This document shows positions 1 to 9,302 of a DNA stretch of 64,000 nucleotides, piece after piece (position 1 is the first letter of the stretch; every line of letters starts with the position of its first letter). The notes beneath the pieces are model-generated. The model ran no database searches, was not told the origin of the DNA, and saw only the letters and a list, made by a program, of their open reading frames with translations. Location of the stretch: NCBI GenBank assembly GCA_038523965.1, contig JBCBIX010000004.1, forward strand, positions 4,326 through 68,325. Reading direction: 5' to 3'. Position numbers and translations under genes: made by a program. The stretch is from JAJRXG01 sp038523965. Its GTDB lineage: Bacteria; Bacteroidota; Bacteroidia; Chitinophagales; Saprospiraceae.

Positions 1-320
1 CTCATTTGGATATTGTTTAGAACTTCTGCTACCAATTGTAGCTTCAGACATTCGTAGTACTTTCTCCCAAGACTTTGTGCTTTTGGGATACCATCATTTA
101 TCAGCGCAATCCGATCTGTCAGCTCCCTAACATTAGCGATTACATCCGCAGTCTTTAACGCGTCCGTTGTATGAGCCTTAGATGCAACGTCATCAAACCG
201 CTTAATGAAGCCTTGGATCTTCAGCTTTTCATCTAAACGGTTGATATCAATGCTCTCCAAAACAGGTTTTGCCGCGGATGCGGTTTGGAAGAGTTGATAT
301 AGTGCTCGATTATGATTCAT
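1..320 (-). CDS. Hypothetical protein, N-terminal part (cut by window edge)
   Basis: The minus strand opens with ATG at 320-318 (MNHNRALYQLFQTASAAKP...) and stays open for 106 codons to the left edge, so only the N-terminus is present. It has no signal peptide and no membrane segment. The visible part is soluble-looking, rich in Leu, Ala and Lys, and has a helical pattern. I do not recognise the family. A palindromic AT-rich element (TTGATAATCAATTAATT) lies 19 bp upstream of the start codon. The open frame, the ATG and the upstream element support a real gene, but its function is unknown. Confidence 0.55.
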   Translation of the reverse strand, partial: MNHNRALYQLFQTASAAKPVLESIDINRLDEKLKIQGFIKRFDDVASKAHTTDALKTADVIANVRELTDRIALINDGIPKAQSLGRKYYECLKLQLVAEVLNNIQM

Positions 321-339
321 TTGCAAGAATCGTTATCAA

Positions 340-356
340 TTGATAATCAATTAATT
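340..356 (-). promoter_or_regulatory. AT-rich palindromic upstream element, copy 1
   Basis: The sequence TTGATAATCAATTAATT contains the 11-bp palindrome TTGAT-A-ATCAA and overlaps a perfect 14-bp palindrome TTATCAATTGATAA at 333-346. Read towards the leftward gene it sits 19 bp before the ATG. An exact 17-bp copy lies at 9959-9975 in the same orientation relative to the next start codon. It could be an operator or an AT-rich upstream promoter element. The role is inferred. Confidence 0.35.
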
Positions 357-566
357 AGGCATTTTTTTAACGTTTACACTCTGTCTATAAAGGTACAAAA
401 ATCGTGTTCAACTGTCCTTTCGATCACGAGAGCCTACCAATACTTTTAAGCCATTGTTAACCACCTAATTTGACTGAGATGATAACGGAAATCTTAATTC
501 TACTTGGAATTATCAATGATGATTCAGAGGGCTTTTAGGTAAGCCATCAAAGAAATATGTACGAAC

Positions 567-616
567 GGAACCATGAGTCCATCCACTGCATGAAGGACTT
601 CATGGTACCTTTTTTT
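567..616 (+). terminator. Rho-independent terminator-like hairpin
   Basis: An imperfect stem pairs 567-580 (GGAACCATGAGTCC) with 595-609 (GGACTTCATGGTACC) and is followed by seven T (610-616). The T tract makes it a plus-strand terminator. No clear plus-strand gene precedes it within the window (321-560 shows none), so what it terminates is unknown. Confidence 0.5.
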
Positions 617-635
617 CACTATCCAACACATCGCT

Positions 636-812
636 ATGGGTATCAACCAAAATTCTGGTCCTGCTGAGGCGATATCTGCTGAAGCAGGTGAGAAGAATGA
701 ACTTAGAGATGAGCAGTTTGATACGAATAGGGTTTTTAGAGCCTCTTTCTCTGACTTATGTCAAATGAGTCTTGGAGTGACGGTAGAACCCATATTCGAG
801 AATCAGCTCTAA
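636..812 (+). CDS. Possible small protein (58 aa)
   Basis: A complete 58-codon ORF starts MGINQNSGPAEAISAEAGE and ends EPIFENQL at a TAA (810-812). It is hydrophilic and acidic, with no signal peptide. It lies between two plus-strand terminator-like hairpins (567-616 and 908-940), which would fit a short independent transcription unit. No homologous family is recognised and no clear promoter was found. It may be chance or the remnant of a longer gene. Confidence 0.25.
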   Translation: MGINQNSGPAEAISAEAGEKNELRDEQFDTNRVFRASFSDLCQMSLGVTVEPIFENQL

Positions 813-907
813 CAAGAGGCGAGACAGTCGCAGATGTACTCATCAGGTAGGTTGCATTAAGATTGTTTTTTCGGGGAATAGTTTATCCAAAGCTATTCAG
901 GGATTAT

Positions 908-940
908 GGGAGATCGGGTGGTTCTGGTCTCCCTTTTTTT
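908..940 (+). terminator. Rho-independent terminator
   Basis: GGGAGA (908-913) pairs with TCTCCC (928-933), and seven T follow directly (934-940). The T tract points to plus-strand termination of the small unit at about 617-900. The hairpin also lies immediately after the stop codon of the leftward giant gene and may serve that gene too, though without a T tract on that strand. Confidence 0.6.
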
Positions 941-3900
941 ATAGCCTATATAGCATACCTTCTTGCTGATATCCTCTTGTAGTCCATCTATAAAATAGTA
1001 CACCACGCGAGCTACAATCACTCATGTCAATTTCGCCATGCTCTCCATGAGAAGTGCTAACTCTATATACAGCCCCTCCCATAGCGTCGTAGATCACCAA
1101 TTCACCAGGACCTTTATTCTCATCCTCTAATTGGTAGGTTAGTCGATCTCTAAATGGATTCGGAAAGAAGATGACAGCTTTTTCTGTGATGTCTTCTATA
1201 GGTGATTGTAACTCGAGTGATTTCGTACTTCCATCTAATAGATAAATCTCGGATTGGAACCCTTCTTCAAGTTTGAGTTTACTCTTATTCGCTTGGCTCC
1301 ACTTGTCCGTAATAAGCTTGATAAGTTGGCGATTGCCGTTGAGCGTACTCTTGGTAGATGTGATCGCGCTGATGCGAATGCCACGTTCATCCACATGCAC
1401 TAAGCCTGAGGTAGTAAGCGGCAAGATGTAGTCTAATTTGTCGATCGGACCTTGTCCGATATCCAGACTCAATTGCCAACCCGTCACTGAATAAGCCTCT
1501 TCTGTTAGAAGTATTAGCGTGTCAGCACTTGTTCCTGGTATCCACTTTGCTTGGATGTTGATTCGATCCGCGGTTCTTCCTTTAGAAGTTTCAGCACTGA
1601 TGGGGACTGAGTGATCGATATCGCCCATTTTAATTCCGATAAAGTCAGTGTGCGACCTCTGTAGTGTCAAGTCAACCGTTATTTGGTCAGGGATGTCTCG
1701 CTGGAAGGCCCGCGACGGATCTTCGAACTGGTGATTTGCAGGTATAAATCGCCAAGCGTCATACTGATCCATTAGGCTTGGCTTCCCAATTACTGCTTTG
1801 CGCAGTTCAAGAATATCTCGAGCGGAAATTCGATTATCCTGAGTTACATCGGCCCCTATCAAGTCCCATGGATTAGATAAGGTATGAGTCCCCAGGATGT
1901 GGTTTTGGATAAAAATTGCGTCTCGAGTGGAAAGCCCGTAGCGAATCTGACCTTGACGGACTGGGCGAACGACTAAACTGTCAACCCGATCAAACTCACT
2001 GCGGTAAAAGCCCTGGTCATCTGCATAGTAATGAGTATCCACCGCAGATGAGCGCATCTCGATCATGGTATGTGGTAGAAGTACACCGTAGGAAGTAGAA
2101 ACGTAACCTGATACTTGCCCAGAGGGGACTGTTGTGCTCGCTGTGATGTTGTCACAGATATCTGACGCCGCCACAACTCTCACCACAACAGTAGTAAAGT
2201 CATACGTGAACCTCCCGTCTTCCATCTGGCGATAGGCGAACACCTTCACCATATTATCTCCTCGATGAGAACATGTAAATGTTAGCCTGTCTCCACTTTC
2301 TTCGAAATCGGCATCACTGTGAGCGATGCTTATCTCAGGTGTTCCGTAGCAGCGATCCTCGGATTCTAAAGCTAAATCGGACGCCCAGATGGTGACAGAG
2401 CCAGAGGCGTGGAGTGAGGTAGAGATGCCTTTTGCATATGGTGTCGGAGGTTTATCATCGATAACTGTAATCGACTGAGTACACTCGCTATAGTTACCGC
2501 ACTGATCGACGACTTCCCAGTGGACCCTATATTCCCCAGGTGACACAGTCTCGGTGATCGAATACTGAGAATTAGTTGGGTCATACCCTGCAGTAGTTAC
2601 AAGAGCTCTTCCTTGCCCATCAACAGGTACGAGTTTGGCTACAACCCTTAGATCCTCATCTCTACTGCAGTCGTCCGACGCTTGGAGCGAGAGGTTTATC
2701 GGAATTCTTTCACAATCGATTCGGCTCGCATAGAGAAACCTTGGTTGAGCACAATCTGATACTATCTGTGGCTTCTCGATATCAATAACCTTTATGGTCT
2801 GTGACCTTCGAGCAATAAGAGTATTAGCTGGATCGCACCAGTCAATGATAGACCATGTCCGGATTACCTTCAGGCAATTATCATCCTCACTGATGACGAA
2901 GACTTGATCATCATGGCTGACTCCTGCTAAATCACATTTATTTACGGGTAGGACGGGCGGGCTAACATTCAGCTTATTGAGATCTGTGTTGCCATCACAG
3001 GTCGTCAGAAAAATCTCTGACTGTGGCCATCGAATCCTTGATGTATCCAGAGGTTCGGGGCGCAGTATGGTGATGAGTTGAGTGCATTCTTGACTACGAA
3101 GTCCAGCCTGATCTATTGCTACGAAAGTTCTGAGGATTTCTCCTGAGCCACATTCATTGAGGCGAGTCTCGCTGGTTACGATGATATCTATCTGTTCAGG
3201 GCAGTCATCTTCATAGTATCCATCCAAAAGGGCGTCCGTCGAGGATATCAGATATCTCTCTGACAAGCCTAACGACTCTCGAGACTCCAGACTTCTTATG
3301 GTTCCAAAAAGATGATGATATGGATCACTACTATCTGGATCAGATGGTAATGACACATCACAGTCCACCACTATGTCAGGAGGGCAACTGGAGATCTTGG
3401 GTCGGATATAGTCTCTCACGTCTATCTGCCCATGACAGATATTTTGGTTTCCAAACACATCCGTTACCAGTAGTGTCAGTTCGATGGTCTTGCCTGCATC
3501 CTCGCAGCAGAATTCAACCCAGTCTCCAAAATCATCTGGCCAACCAGAGCAATCGCCATTCTTACGTTTGATCTCTATGCGATCTATTTTGCAGTTATCA
3601 TATGAGCCTTGGTCCAAAGATGAAGCTGGTAGGCGTGCTGTTCCATTCGTAAGTGAGATAAGGTTGTCATTCAGGCAGACTGCCACTGGCAGTTGATTAT
3701 CAAATAGAATTACTTCTGTGGTGTCGCGGGAGGTGTTACCGCATGGATCGGATGCGATGACTACTAAGGTTTGGTCGTCGACACCTACTTCAACCCCTTC
3801 AAGATTGTCATGCAATATTCCCTGGATAAGGTATTGTATTGATATCGACTTGGGATCCGCACAGTTATCTTGAAGAAGAAGTCTTGGCTCTCTGAGTATA

Positions 3901-6602
3901 CCAATGCAGTGTTCACCATCGATGGGAGCGGCATGTATGTCGCCGGTAAATCTTACTTGAGGAGCGACAGTGTCAATGACATGGATAAGTTGACGCCCCT
4001 CTACGATTCGTTGGCCACCACCACATATGGGTTCGTATAGATACCATCTCCGTTCGATGGTCTGCTGGCAGTCTTCTCCATTAATAATGACATCGTCGAA
4101 GCTATAGCTTAAATCACATAGCGAAGTGGATGCTTCTATAGCGATGGAATCAAGATATGGCTGTCCAAAAGCCGTAGCAGACAAGTCAAGTCTGTCACAA
4201 GCGATCGTTGTATCCCCGGGGAACCGGATCCTCCCATTTATGTCTAACTCAGTGATGTCAGCAGGTAAGACTGTGAATGTGGTGGTGCAAGGAAGAGATT
4301 CATTCCCATATGAGTCGATCGCTGTATATGTTCTTACGATGGTACCGAAGGTGTTCTCGGAACACCCATCGGTCTGACTTAGACCGGAAACTTTCCAAGA
4401 GACTGGGCTGCATACACCATCGACTTCTGGGCGATAGTCAAGTAAGGACTGGTAGCACATAAAATCTCTCGGGTCATCGCACTTGATCACAGGAATACTA
4501 TTGCTTTCAAGAAGAATATCATTCTCACAGCATATTCCGGTATCGTCATCGCAGAGAATATACCTAATCGAACTACCCAGATAGGGGCCAAGATTTATCG
4601 TATCACCCCGTAGTGTGTCCAGGCCAGCGATAACTGTCACCGACAGATTATTCAGACAGGATAGCTGAGTTGAAGACAGAAGTGAAGTAGGCTGAAAGAA
4701 GGCGTCGCAATTATGATCCAGCATCACCTTAACCTCTTCACATTCGGTTGATTCCAGAGATCCTGGAGAGATCACCAGATCGAATTCGCATACCGCCCGA
4801 TTTCCAGCACCATCCAGGGCCTCATAAGCGATAGGGTAGGTACCTGAACTTAGGGACGTGGATGGGCTCGGGCCAGAGATTTGTCTGACAATAGCTACTT
4901 GACAATTATCCGTTGCCGTAGGAGTTTCCCAGATGGCGGTGGCAGTGCAAGTACCCAAGTCAGTTAGTGCCATTAGTTGAGTATTTGGACATTCGAACAT
5001 GGGGCTCATTCCGTCGATAGCATTGACAGTGACGGTATCTTTATGGAGTCGTCCACATACGTCAGCAATACTGATAATCACATTTGAAGCGCCGATTTCA
5101 AAGTCTCGCTCCACCACAGTTGTATTAGCGAAGCTTTCCATAAGATTCCAGTCTACATCGTAGATATCGATGCCTACCATAACATTGGCGTGGGTTAAGC
5201 TGTCTATTGGTATGCTAATCATAGCTTGCTGAGTACAAGCAGTTTCCACCATGACAGTGATGTTGTCCATCTCCGGCATATCATTGATGAAGGCGGTATC
5301 AGGATGAATGGTGAATGATCTGGTGATTGAAGCTTCATTAGCACAAGAGTCTCTTGCGGTCCATCGATAAGTGACTTCATAGGGCTCACAGTCGGAAGCT
5401 GTGAAGGGGTCTACAGATTGTGTCACGGTTACACCTCCTTGATCACCTGAGGCAGTGGTTGCTTCGGCTAATGGGGGGGGAGGTAGTGGCTCGGTAGAGC
5501 GAATGTCAGCTATCGTATCAGGAGTAGTAATGAAGATTGGCGGACTTCCTACAGGCTTCACAAAAAATGTTCTGACGATCCGAGCAGTGTTGTTGCAACT
5601 GTCGGTCGCCTCCCAGACGTACGATATGGGATATCCCAGGCACAAATTCTCTTCAAATGGTTCTATGTACTTCGTGATCTCAACATCAGCAGAGCTTCCA
5701 TCGTCATCAACAGCGACGAGATCACCAAAAAGTGGTAGCGCTTCACCAAAAGATATCGTGTCTAACTCCACAGGTACCGTGATGAATACTGGAGGAGATA
5801 TGTCAGGACCAACTTCGAACGATCTTATAACCTCGGCTGTGTTACCGCAAGAATCACTCGTTGACCATCGATATTCGACGCGATATCCCTCACATTCATC
5901 TGCGTTTATCAAAACGACTTCAGAAGCCACTTCAAGTAATCGGATACTACCATCAGCCATCGTATCGCGAGCATTTATCTCTTGGATAGTCGGGTAGGGG
6001 TGTCCATGATCGATGTCAGATAGATCTTCGGGCTCATCAATTATGGGAGAAGTGTCTAAGATCACTTCGATGTAAATATCGCAGGTAGCGACGATTGTGC
6101 CTTCAACATCCATTACGGATACCTCAACAAATTGATTATCCGTCACTACCGTTCCAGGGCTCGGACTCTGCACCAGGGTATAGTTCATTGTGACCTCTGG
6201 AAGATCAGTATCGCATGGATCGATCAAAGTGATCTCTGAGATAAAGTCCGGAATACGGTGCATGCAGTCGAGACCTACATGCAGTCTTGACTGGCCAGGA
6301 CAGTTGATTTCCGGTGGACACTCGACTTCTTCACACTGCGGGGATGGAGTCGCACTCACCTCGATGATGTTTTGATCGGTAGAATCTGTCTTGCAGATGA
6401 GCAAAGTCAGTGTATCTCCTTCCGACAGGGAGGAAACATCTATCTCATATCGATCGGGATGATCATCGGATTCGATATACTCATCACAGGTTAGTGGATC
6501 ATAGATATCAACAAGATCCTTAACCTCTCTCCACCATCGTTCTGTCAGAGTGATCGAAGGACACATGAGCTGAGTCGTCTCACCTCTATGAGTGCGCTGC
6601 AT
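939..6602 (-). CDS. Giant secreted T9SS cargo protein with repeats and dockerin-like segment
   Basis: A 1887-residue surface or secreted protein. The C-terminal ~80 residues are a type A T9SS sorting domain (FFPNPFRDRLTYQL ... VLFYRWTT), so it should cross the outer membrane through the Por machinery, of which PorQ is encoded at 44.3 kb. Around residues 1570-1625 is a dockerin-like pair of Asp/Asn-rich loops (GLSTRDAIFIQNHILG, GADVTQDNRISARDILEL). The N-terminal third has three repeats about 80 residues apart, at roughly 240, 325 and 410, each with a YxWxAxDSCxNxAxxxRxF core and PPxFI linkers. The middle is made of Cys-containing HYR/Ig-like modules (CPPDIVVDCD and similar). The given start is the first in-frame ATG. 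It is probably not the true N-terminus, because the frame stays open upstream and encodes a signal peptide (see 6603-6846). Function is unknown; adhesion or matrix protein is likely. Confidence 0.85.
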   Translation of the reverse strand: MQRTHRGETTQLMCPSITLTERWWREVKDLVDIYDPLTCDEYIESDDHPDRYEIDVSSLSEGDTLTLLICKTDSTDQNIIEVSATPSPQCEEVECPPEINCPGQSRLHVGLDCMHRIPDFISEITLIDPCDTDLPEVTMNYTLVQSPSPGTVVTDNQFVEVSVMDVEGTIVATCDIYIEVILDTSPIIDEPEDLSDIDHGHPYPTIQEINARDTMADGSIRLLEVASEVVLINADECEGYRVEYRWSTSDSCGNTAEVIRSFEVGPDISPPVFITVPVELDTISFGEALPLFGDLVAVDDDGSSADVEITKYIEPFEENLCLGYPISYVWEATDSCNNTARIVRTFFVKPVGSPPIFITTPDTIADIRSTEPLPPPPLAEATTASGDQGGVTVTQSVDPFTASDCEPYEVTYRWTARDSCANEASITRSFTIHPDTAFINDMPEMDNITVMVETACTQQAMISIPIDSLTHANVMVGIDIYDVDWNLMESFANTTVVERDFEIGASNVIISIADVCGRLHKDTVTVNAIDGMSPMFECPNTQLMALTDLGTCTATAIWETPTATDNCQVAIVRQISGPSPSTSLSSGTYPIAYEALDGAGNRAVCEFDLVISPGSLESTECEEVKVMLDHNCDAFFQPTSLLSSTQLSCLNNLSVTVIAGLDTLRGDTINLGPYLGSSIRYILCDDDTGICCENDILLESNSIPVIKCDDPRDFMCYQSLLDYRPEVDGVCSPVSWKVSGLSQTDGCSENTFGTIVRTYTAIDSYGNESLPCTTTFTVLPADITELDINGRIRFPGDTTIACDRLDLSATAFGQPYLDSIAIEASTSLCDLSYSFDDVIINGEDCQQTIERRWYLYEPICGGGQRIVEGRQLIHVIDTVAPQVRFTGDIHAAPIDGEHCIGILREPRLLLQDNCADPKSISIQYLIQGILHDNLEGVEVGVDDQTLVVIASDPCGNTSRDTTEVILFDNQLPVAVCLNDNLISLTNGTARLPASSLDQGSYDNCKIDRIEIKRKNGDCSGWPDDFGDWVEFCCEDAGKTIELTLLVTDVFGNQNICHGQIDVRDYIRPKISSCPPDIVVDCDVSLPSDPDSSDPYHHLFGTIRSLESRESLGLSERYLISSTDALLDGYYEDDCPEQIDIIVTSETRLNECGSGEILRTFVAIDQAGLRSQECTQLITILRPEPLDTSRIRWPQSEIFLTTCDGNTDLNKLNVSPPVLPVNKCDLAGVSHDDQVFVISEDDNCLKVIRTWSIIDWCDPANTLIARRSQTIKVIDIEKPQIVSDCAQPRFLYASRIDCERIPINLSLQASDDCSRDEDLRVVAKLVPVDGQGRALVTTAGYDPTNSQYSITETVSPGEYRVHWEVVDQCGNYSECTQSITVIDDKPPTPYAKGISTSLHASGSVTIWASDLALESEDRCYGTPEISIAHSDADFEESGDRLTFTCSHRGDNMVKVFAYRQMEDGRFTYDFTTVVVRVVAASDICDNITASTTVPSGQVSGYVSTSYGVLLPHTMIEMRSSAVDTHYYADDQGFYRSEFDRVDSLVVRPVRQGQIRYGLSTRDAIFIQNHILGTHTLSNPWDLIGADVTQDNRISARDILELRKAVIGKPSLMDQYDAWRFIPANHQFEDPSRAFQRDIPDQITVDLTLQRSHTDFIGIKMGDIDHSVPISAETSKGRTADRINIQAKWIPGTSADTLILLTEEAYSVTGWQLSLDIGQGPIDKLDYILPLTTSGLVHVDERGIRISAITSTKSTLNGNRQLIKLITDKWSQANKSKLKLEEGFQSEIYLLDGSTKSLELQSPIEDITEKAVIFFPNPFRDRLTYQLEDENKGPGELVIYDAMGGAVYRVSTSHGEHGEIDMSDCSSRGVLFYRWTTRGYQQEGMLYRL

Positions 6603-6846
6603 GATGACTTCTACCAGTTCACAGTAGCGGGCCTGATCGTCACAACCACAGTCGGCACGACCTTGACCAATGATAGTGTAACCGATGGATAAATCAATTG
6701 TAGAAGGGGCACTGCAGGGTACCTGAGATTGCCCTGATGAGGATAAGGCACTCCAGAAGACCAGACAAAGGCTGGCATGAAGGATGTTCAGGCGGCAGTA
6801 GTCGATGACCTAACAGTTTTTTCAGGTTCCTATACGGATGGCCCAT
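6603..6846 (-). other. Displaced N-terminus and signal peptide of the giant T9SS gene
   Basis: The reading frame of the giant gene continues upstream of 6602 to a TAG at 6812-6810. It encodes a hydrophobic signal-like stretch (LNILHASLCLVFWSALSSS, then GQSQ) and a Cys-rich segment (RADCGCDDQARYCE). No ATG, GTG or TTG occurs in this 207-bp extension. An ATG does occur at 6846-6844, one frame away, and encodes a basic start MGHPYRNLKKLL. A one-base shift between about 6810 and 6780 would join the two into a normal signal peptide. Sequencing error, a fresh frameshift mutation, or a CTG/ATC start are the options. Confidence 0.6.
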
Positions 6847-6870
6847 TATCAAACTTGCGAGGCTGGTTTA

Positions 6871-6919
6871 TGCCGTAGCATTAGAATTACGGCAGAAGTG
6901 TCGTTGGTTAAGTCGACAC
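6871..6919 (-). other. Two adjacent hairpins in the leader of the giant gene
   Basis: TGCCGTA (6871-6877) pairs perfectly with TACGGCA (6888-6894), and GTGTCG (6898-6903) pairs with CGACAC (6914-6919). Both lie between a candidate -7 box (7001-7008) and the ATG at 6846. They would therefore be in a roughly 150-nt 5' leader of the minus-strand transcript. A regulatory role is inferred only from position. Confidence 0.3.
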
Positions 6920-7000
6920 ATAACAGTTAGGGTATAATTGGTCTCGTAAGAGGTATCGATAGCGGTTCAAACTATGATGTCTGGCCTCTCACATCTCTCA

Positions 7001-7008
7001 CAAATATA
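7001..7008 (-). promoter_or_regulatory. Candidate -7 box (TATATTTG) for the giant T9SS gene
   Basis: On the minus strand the sequence TATATTTG matches the Bacteroidota -7 consensus TAnnTTTG exactly. A clear -33 TTTG is not visible 19-21 bp upstream; that position holds an A/T run. Transcription would start near 6994 and give a leader of about 150 nt before the ATG at 6846. Confidence 0.35.
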
Positions 7009-7118
7009 GGCCGTATTCATATATAAAAAAACATAATGTGTGCCGCCGCCACCTCCGTCCCTTGTTTTTTGGATGGCCGGAGAATCGCTATTCTTACGAA
7101 TGTAAACTCGTTGACCTT

Positions 7119-8399
7119 ATGAAACTCATCGTATTCATTTGTTCCTATCTGTGCTATACATGCATATCTGCTCAGCCCTACTTTTTGCACTGTGGGAAAG
7201 TACTTGACTGTACAAGTGAGTCTGCCAAGTTAGAACAGACAATCATCATAGAAGGGAATGCTATCCAATCTGTCCTTGAAGGTTATGCTGATGTTCCGGA
7301 CACAGCTGTGCGGGTGGATCTTACAGAGCACACCATAATGCCTGGTTTTATGGATATGCATGTGCACATGGAAGGTCAATCGAGTCCAAAGCGCTATGAG
7401 GAGGGATTCCGGATGAATGAAGCAGATGTAGCACTCAGGGCAACAATCTACTGTGAGCGAACGCTCATGGCAGGATTTACTACAGTCAGGGACCTTGGTG
7501 GCTCTGGTGTAAATGTTTCTCTTCGCAATGCTATCAATCGAGGTTTCATTAAGGGGCCACGTATCTATACAGCTGAGAAAAGTATTGCAACGACTGGAGG
7601 TCATGCCGATCCAACCAACGGTGTTCGCAGAGATCTAATGCATGACCCAGGTCCCAAGGATGGAGTGATAAATAGTGTAGCCGATGCAAAGAAGGCCGTA
7701 CGGCAACGCTACAAAAATGGCGCTGACTGTATAAAGATCACAGCAACAGGTGGAGTTCTAAGCGTAGCTAAAGACGGGAGTGGTCCTCAATTCACCATAG
7801 AAGAAGTGAGGGCAGTCGTGGATGCGGCGAACGATTATGGTTATGTGACGGCTGCACATGCCCATGGTGCAGAGGGGATGAAACGTGCTGTCCTTGGCGG
7901 TATACATAGCATAGAACACGGTACCATGATGACTCCCGAAGTCATCGAACTCATGAAGGAGCATGGCACCTGGTATGTTCCAACAATCTCAGCTGGCAAA
8001 TTCGTTTATCATATCGCTAAGACCAGACCACAGTACTTTCCAGCGGTAATCCGTCCAAAGGCCTTGGAGGTTGGACCGCAGATCGCCGAGACATTTGCGA
8101 AAGCATACAAAGCAGGTGTAAACATTGCATTTGGGACAGATAGCGGAGTGTCCCCACATGGAGATAATGCCAAAGAGTTTGAGTACATGGTAGAGAGCGG
8201 TATGCCAGCTTATGATGCCATCAAGTCGGCTACCATCAATGCGTCAAAGCTTTTACGAATTGATCAACACTATGGGACTATTGAGGAAGGTAAAATGGCC
8301 GATCTCGTAGCTGTTAAGGGTGATCCGATAGAAGATATTACGCTATTACAAGAGATGGTTTTTGTGATGAAGGATGGAGTGATTTACACTGAACAATAA
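7119..8399 (+). CDS. Secreted metal-dependent amidohydrolase
   Basis: An amidohydrolase-superfamily enzyme of the imidazolonepropionase/Xaa-Pro dipeptidase-like branch that hydrolyses amide bonds in an unknown substrate. Metal-site motifs appear in the usual order: HVH (residues 81-83, after PGFMDM), Lys206 in KITATGG (the likely carbamylated Lys), His247/His249 in AAHAHG, His267 in IEHGT and Asp341 in GTDSG. I chose the ATG at 7119 over an in-frame ATG at 7038 because it opens a signal peptide (MKLIVFICSYLCYTCISAQ). The product is 426 aa and is exported, probably to the periplasm. The aminotransferase gene starts 3 bp after the stop, so the two are probably cotranscribed and may both act in peptide or amino-acid salvage. 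Confidence 0.85.
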   Translation: MKLIVFICSYLCYTCISAQPYFLHCGKVLDCTSESAKLEQTIIIEGNAIQSVLEGYADVPDTAVRVDLTEHTIMPGFMDMHVHMEGQSSPKRYEEGFRMNEADVALRATIYCERTLMAGFTTVRDLGGSGVNVSLRNAINRGFIKGPRIYTAEKSIATTGGHADPTNGVRRDLMHDPGPKDGVINSVADAKKAVRQRYKNGADCIKITATGGVLSVAKDGSGPQFTIEEVRAVVDAANDYGYVTAAHAHGAEGMKRAVLGGIHSIEHGTMMTPEVIELMKEHGTWYVPTISAGKFVYHIAKTRPQYFPAVIRPKALEVGPQIAETFAKAYKAGVNIAFGTDSGVSPHGDNAKEFEYMVESGMPAYDAIKSATINASKLLRIDQHYGTIEEGKMADLVAVKGDPIEDITLLQEMVFVMKDGVIYTEQ

Positions 8400-8402
8400 G
8401 CC

Positions 8403-9302
8403 ATGCTACAGTCTTTCGACCGACGGAATCAGAGTCTTAATATTTGGGTAGGAGATCGACTGTACCCTCGCCAAGAGGCAAAGATTTCTGTTTTTGATAG
8501 CGTCGTTCAAGGAGGTGATGCAGTATGGGAAGGCCTACGTCTCTATCCCGAGGGAATCTACCTTCTTGACCGGCATTTAAAACGATTGTTCGATTCTGCG
8601 AAGGCCCTACACTTTACGGATATCCCTGATGAAGACTATGTTCGAACTGCACTTCGGCAGACCTTAGTTTCCAATGAAATGGATAGAGATGTGCATGTCC
8701 GCCTCACCCTGACCAGAGGAGAGAAAATCACCTCGGGTATGGACCCGCGCCTAAACCAGTCAGGTTCGTGTTTGATCATTTTGGCAGAGTGGAAGCCTCC
8801 CGTTTATGATAATCAGAACGGTATCACCGTGATAACTTCTGCAATCCGAAGAAATAACCCTTCATTCTTGGACTCCAAGATCCATCACAACAATCTGCTG
8901 AATAATATACTTGCGAAGATTCAGGCCAATGTAGCCGGAGCTGATGCGGCGCTAATGCTGGACTACGCTGGCTTTGCGGCAGAGCTCAATGGGACGAATC
9001 TATTTATCATCAATGATGACGTCGTATTCACCCCTCATGCTGATGCATGTCTGCATGGAATCACGCGTGGCATTGTAATGGAACTTTGTCACGACAGTGG
9101 AATCAAATGCATAGAAAAGAATATCTCCATTGCTGAGCTCTACGCTGCAGACGCTGCGTTCTGTACAGGTACAATGGGCGAATTGACTCCAATTGCGTCG
9201 ATAGATGGTAGGGTCATTTCAGGCTCCGCCTCACATGGTGTTTTCAGACAGCTTAACCAATCGTTTGTCAGAAGTATTCCTGACCGATGTATTGTTCCTT
9301 AA
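8403..9302 (+). CDS. Class IV aminotransferase (branched-chain/D-amino acid type)
   Basis: A PLP-dependent class IV aminotransferase of 299 aa, the fold of IlvE, D-alanine transaminase and aminodeoxychorismate lyase. The predicted Schiff-base Lys is Lys159 in DSKIHHNNLLNN. The PLP-contacting Glu is Glu194 in AAELNGTNLFII, and a GTMGEL motif near the C-terminus binds phosphate. There is no signal peptide, so it is cytosolic. It follows the amidohydrolase with a 2-nt gap. Its stop overlaps the convergent gene at 9299 by sharing TTAA. Substrate choice between branched-chain amino acids, D-amino acids and aminodeoxychorismate cannot be settled by eye. Confidence 0.8.
   Translation: MLQSFDRRNQSLNIWVGDRLYPRQEAKISVFDSVVQGGDAVWEGLRLYPEGIYLLDRHLKRLFDSAKALHFTDIPDEDYVRTALRQTLVSNEMDRDVHVRLTLTRGEKITSGMDPRLNQSGSCLIILAEWKPPVYDNQNGITVITSAIRRNNPSFLDSKIHHNNLLNNILAKIQANVAGADAALMLDYAGFAAELNGTNLFIINDDVVFTPHADACLHGITRGIVMELCHDSGIKCIEKNISIAELYAADAAFCTGTMGELTPIASIDGRVISGSASHGVFRQLNQSFVRSIPDRCIVP

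Noticed and set aside
5455..5997. A 180-codon plus-strand ORF inside the giant gene
   Set aside because: It is antisense to a clearly coding frame, low in complexity (Ser/Gly-rich start) and matches no family; it mirrors the codon bias of the real gene.
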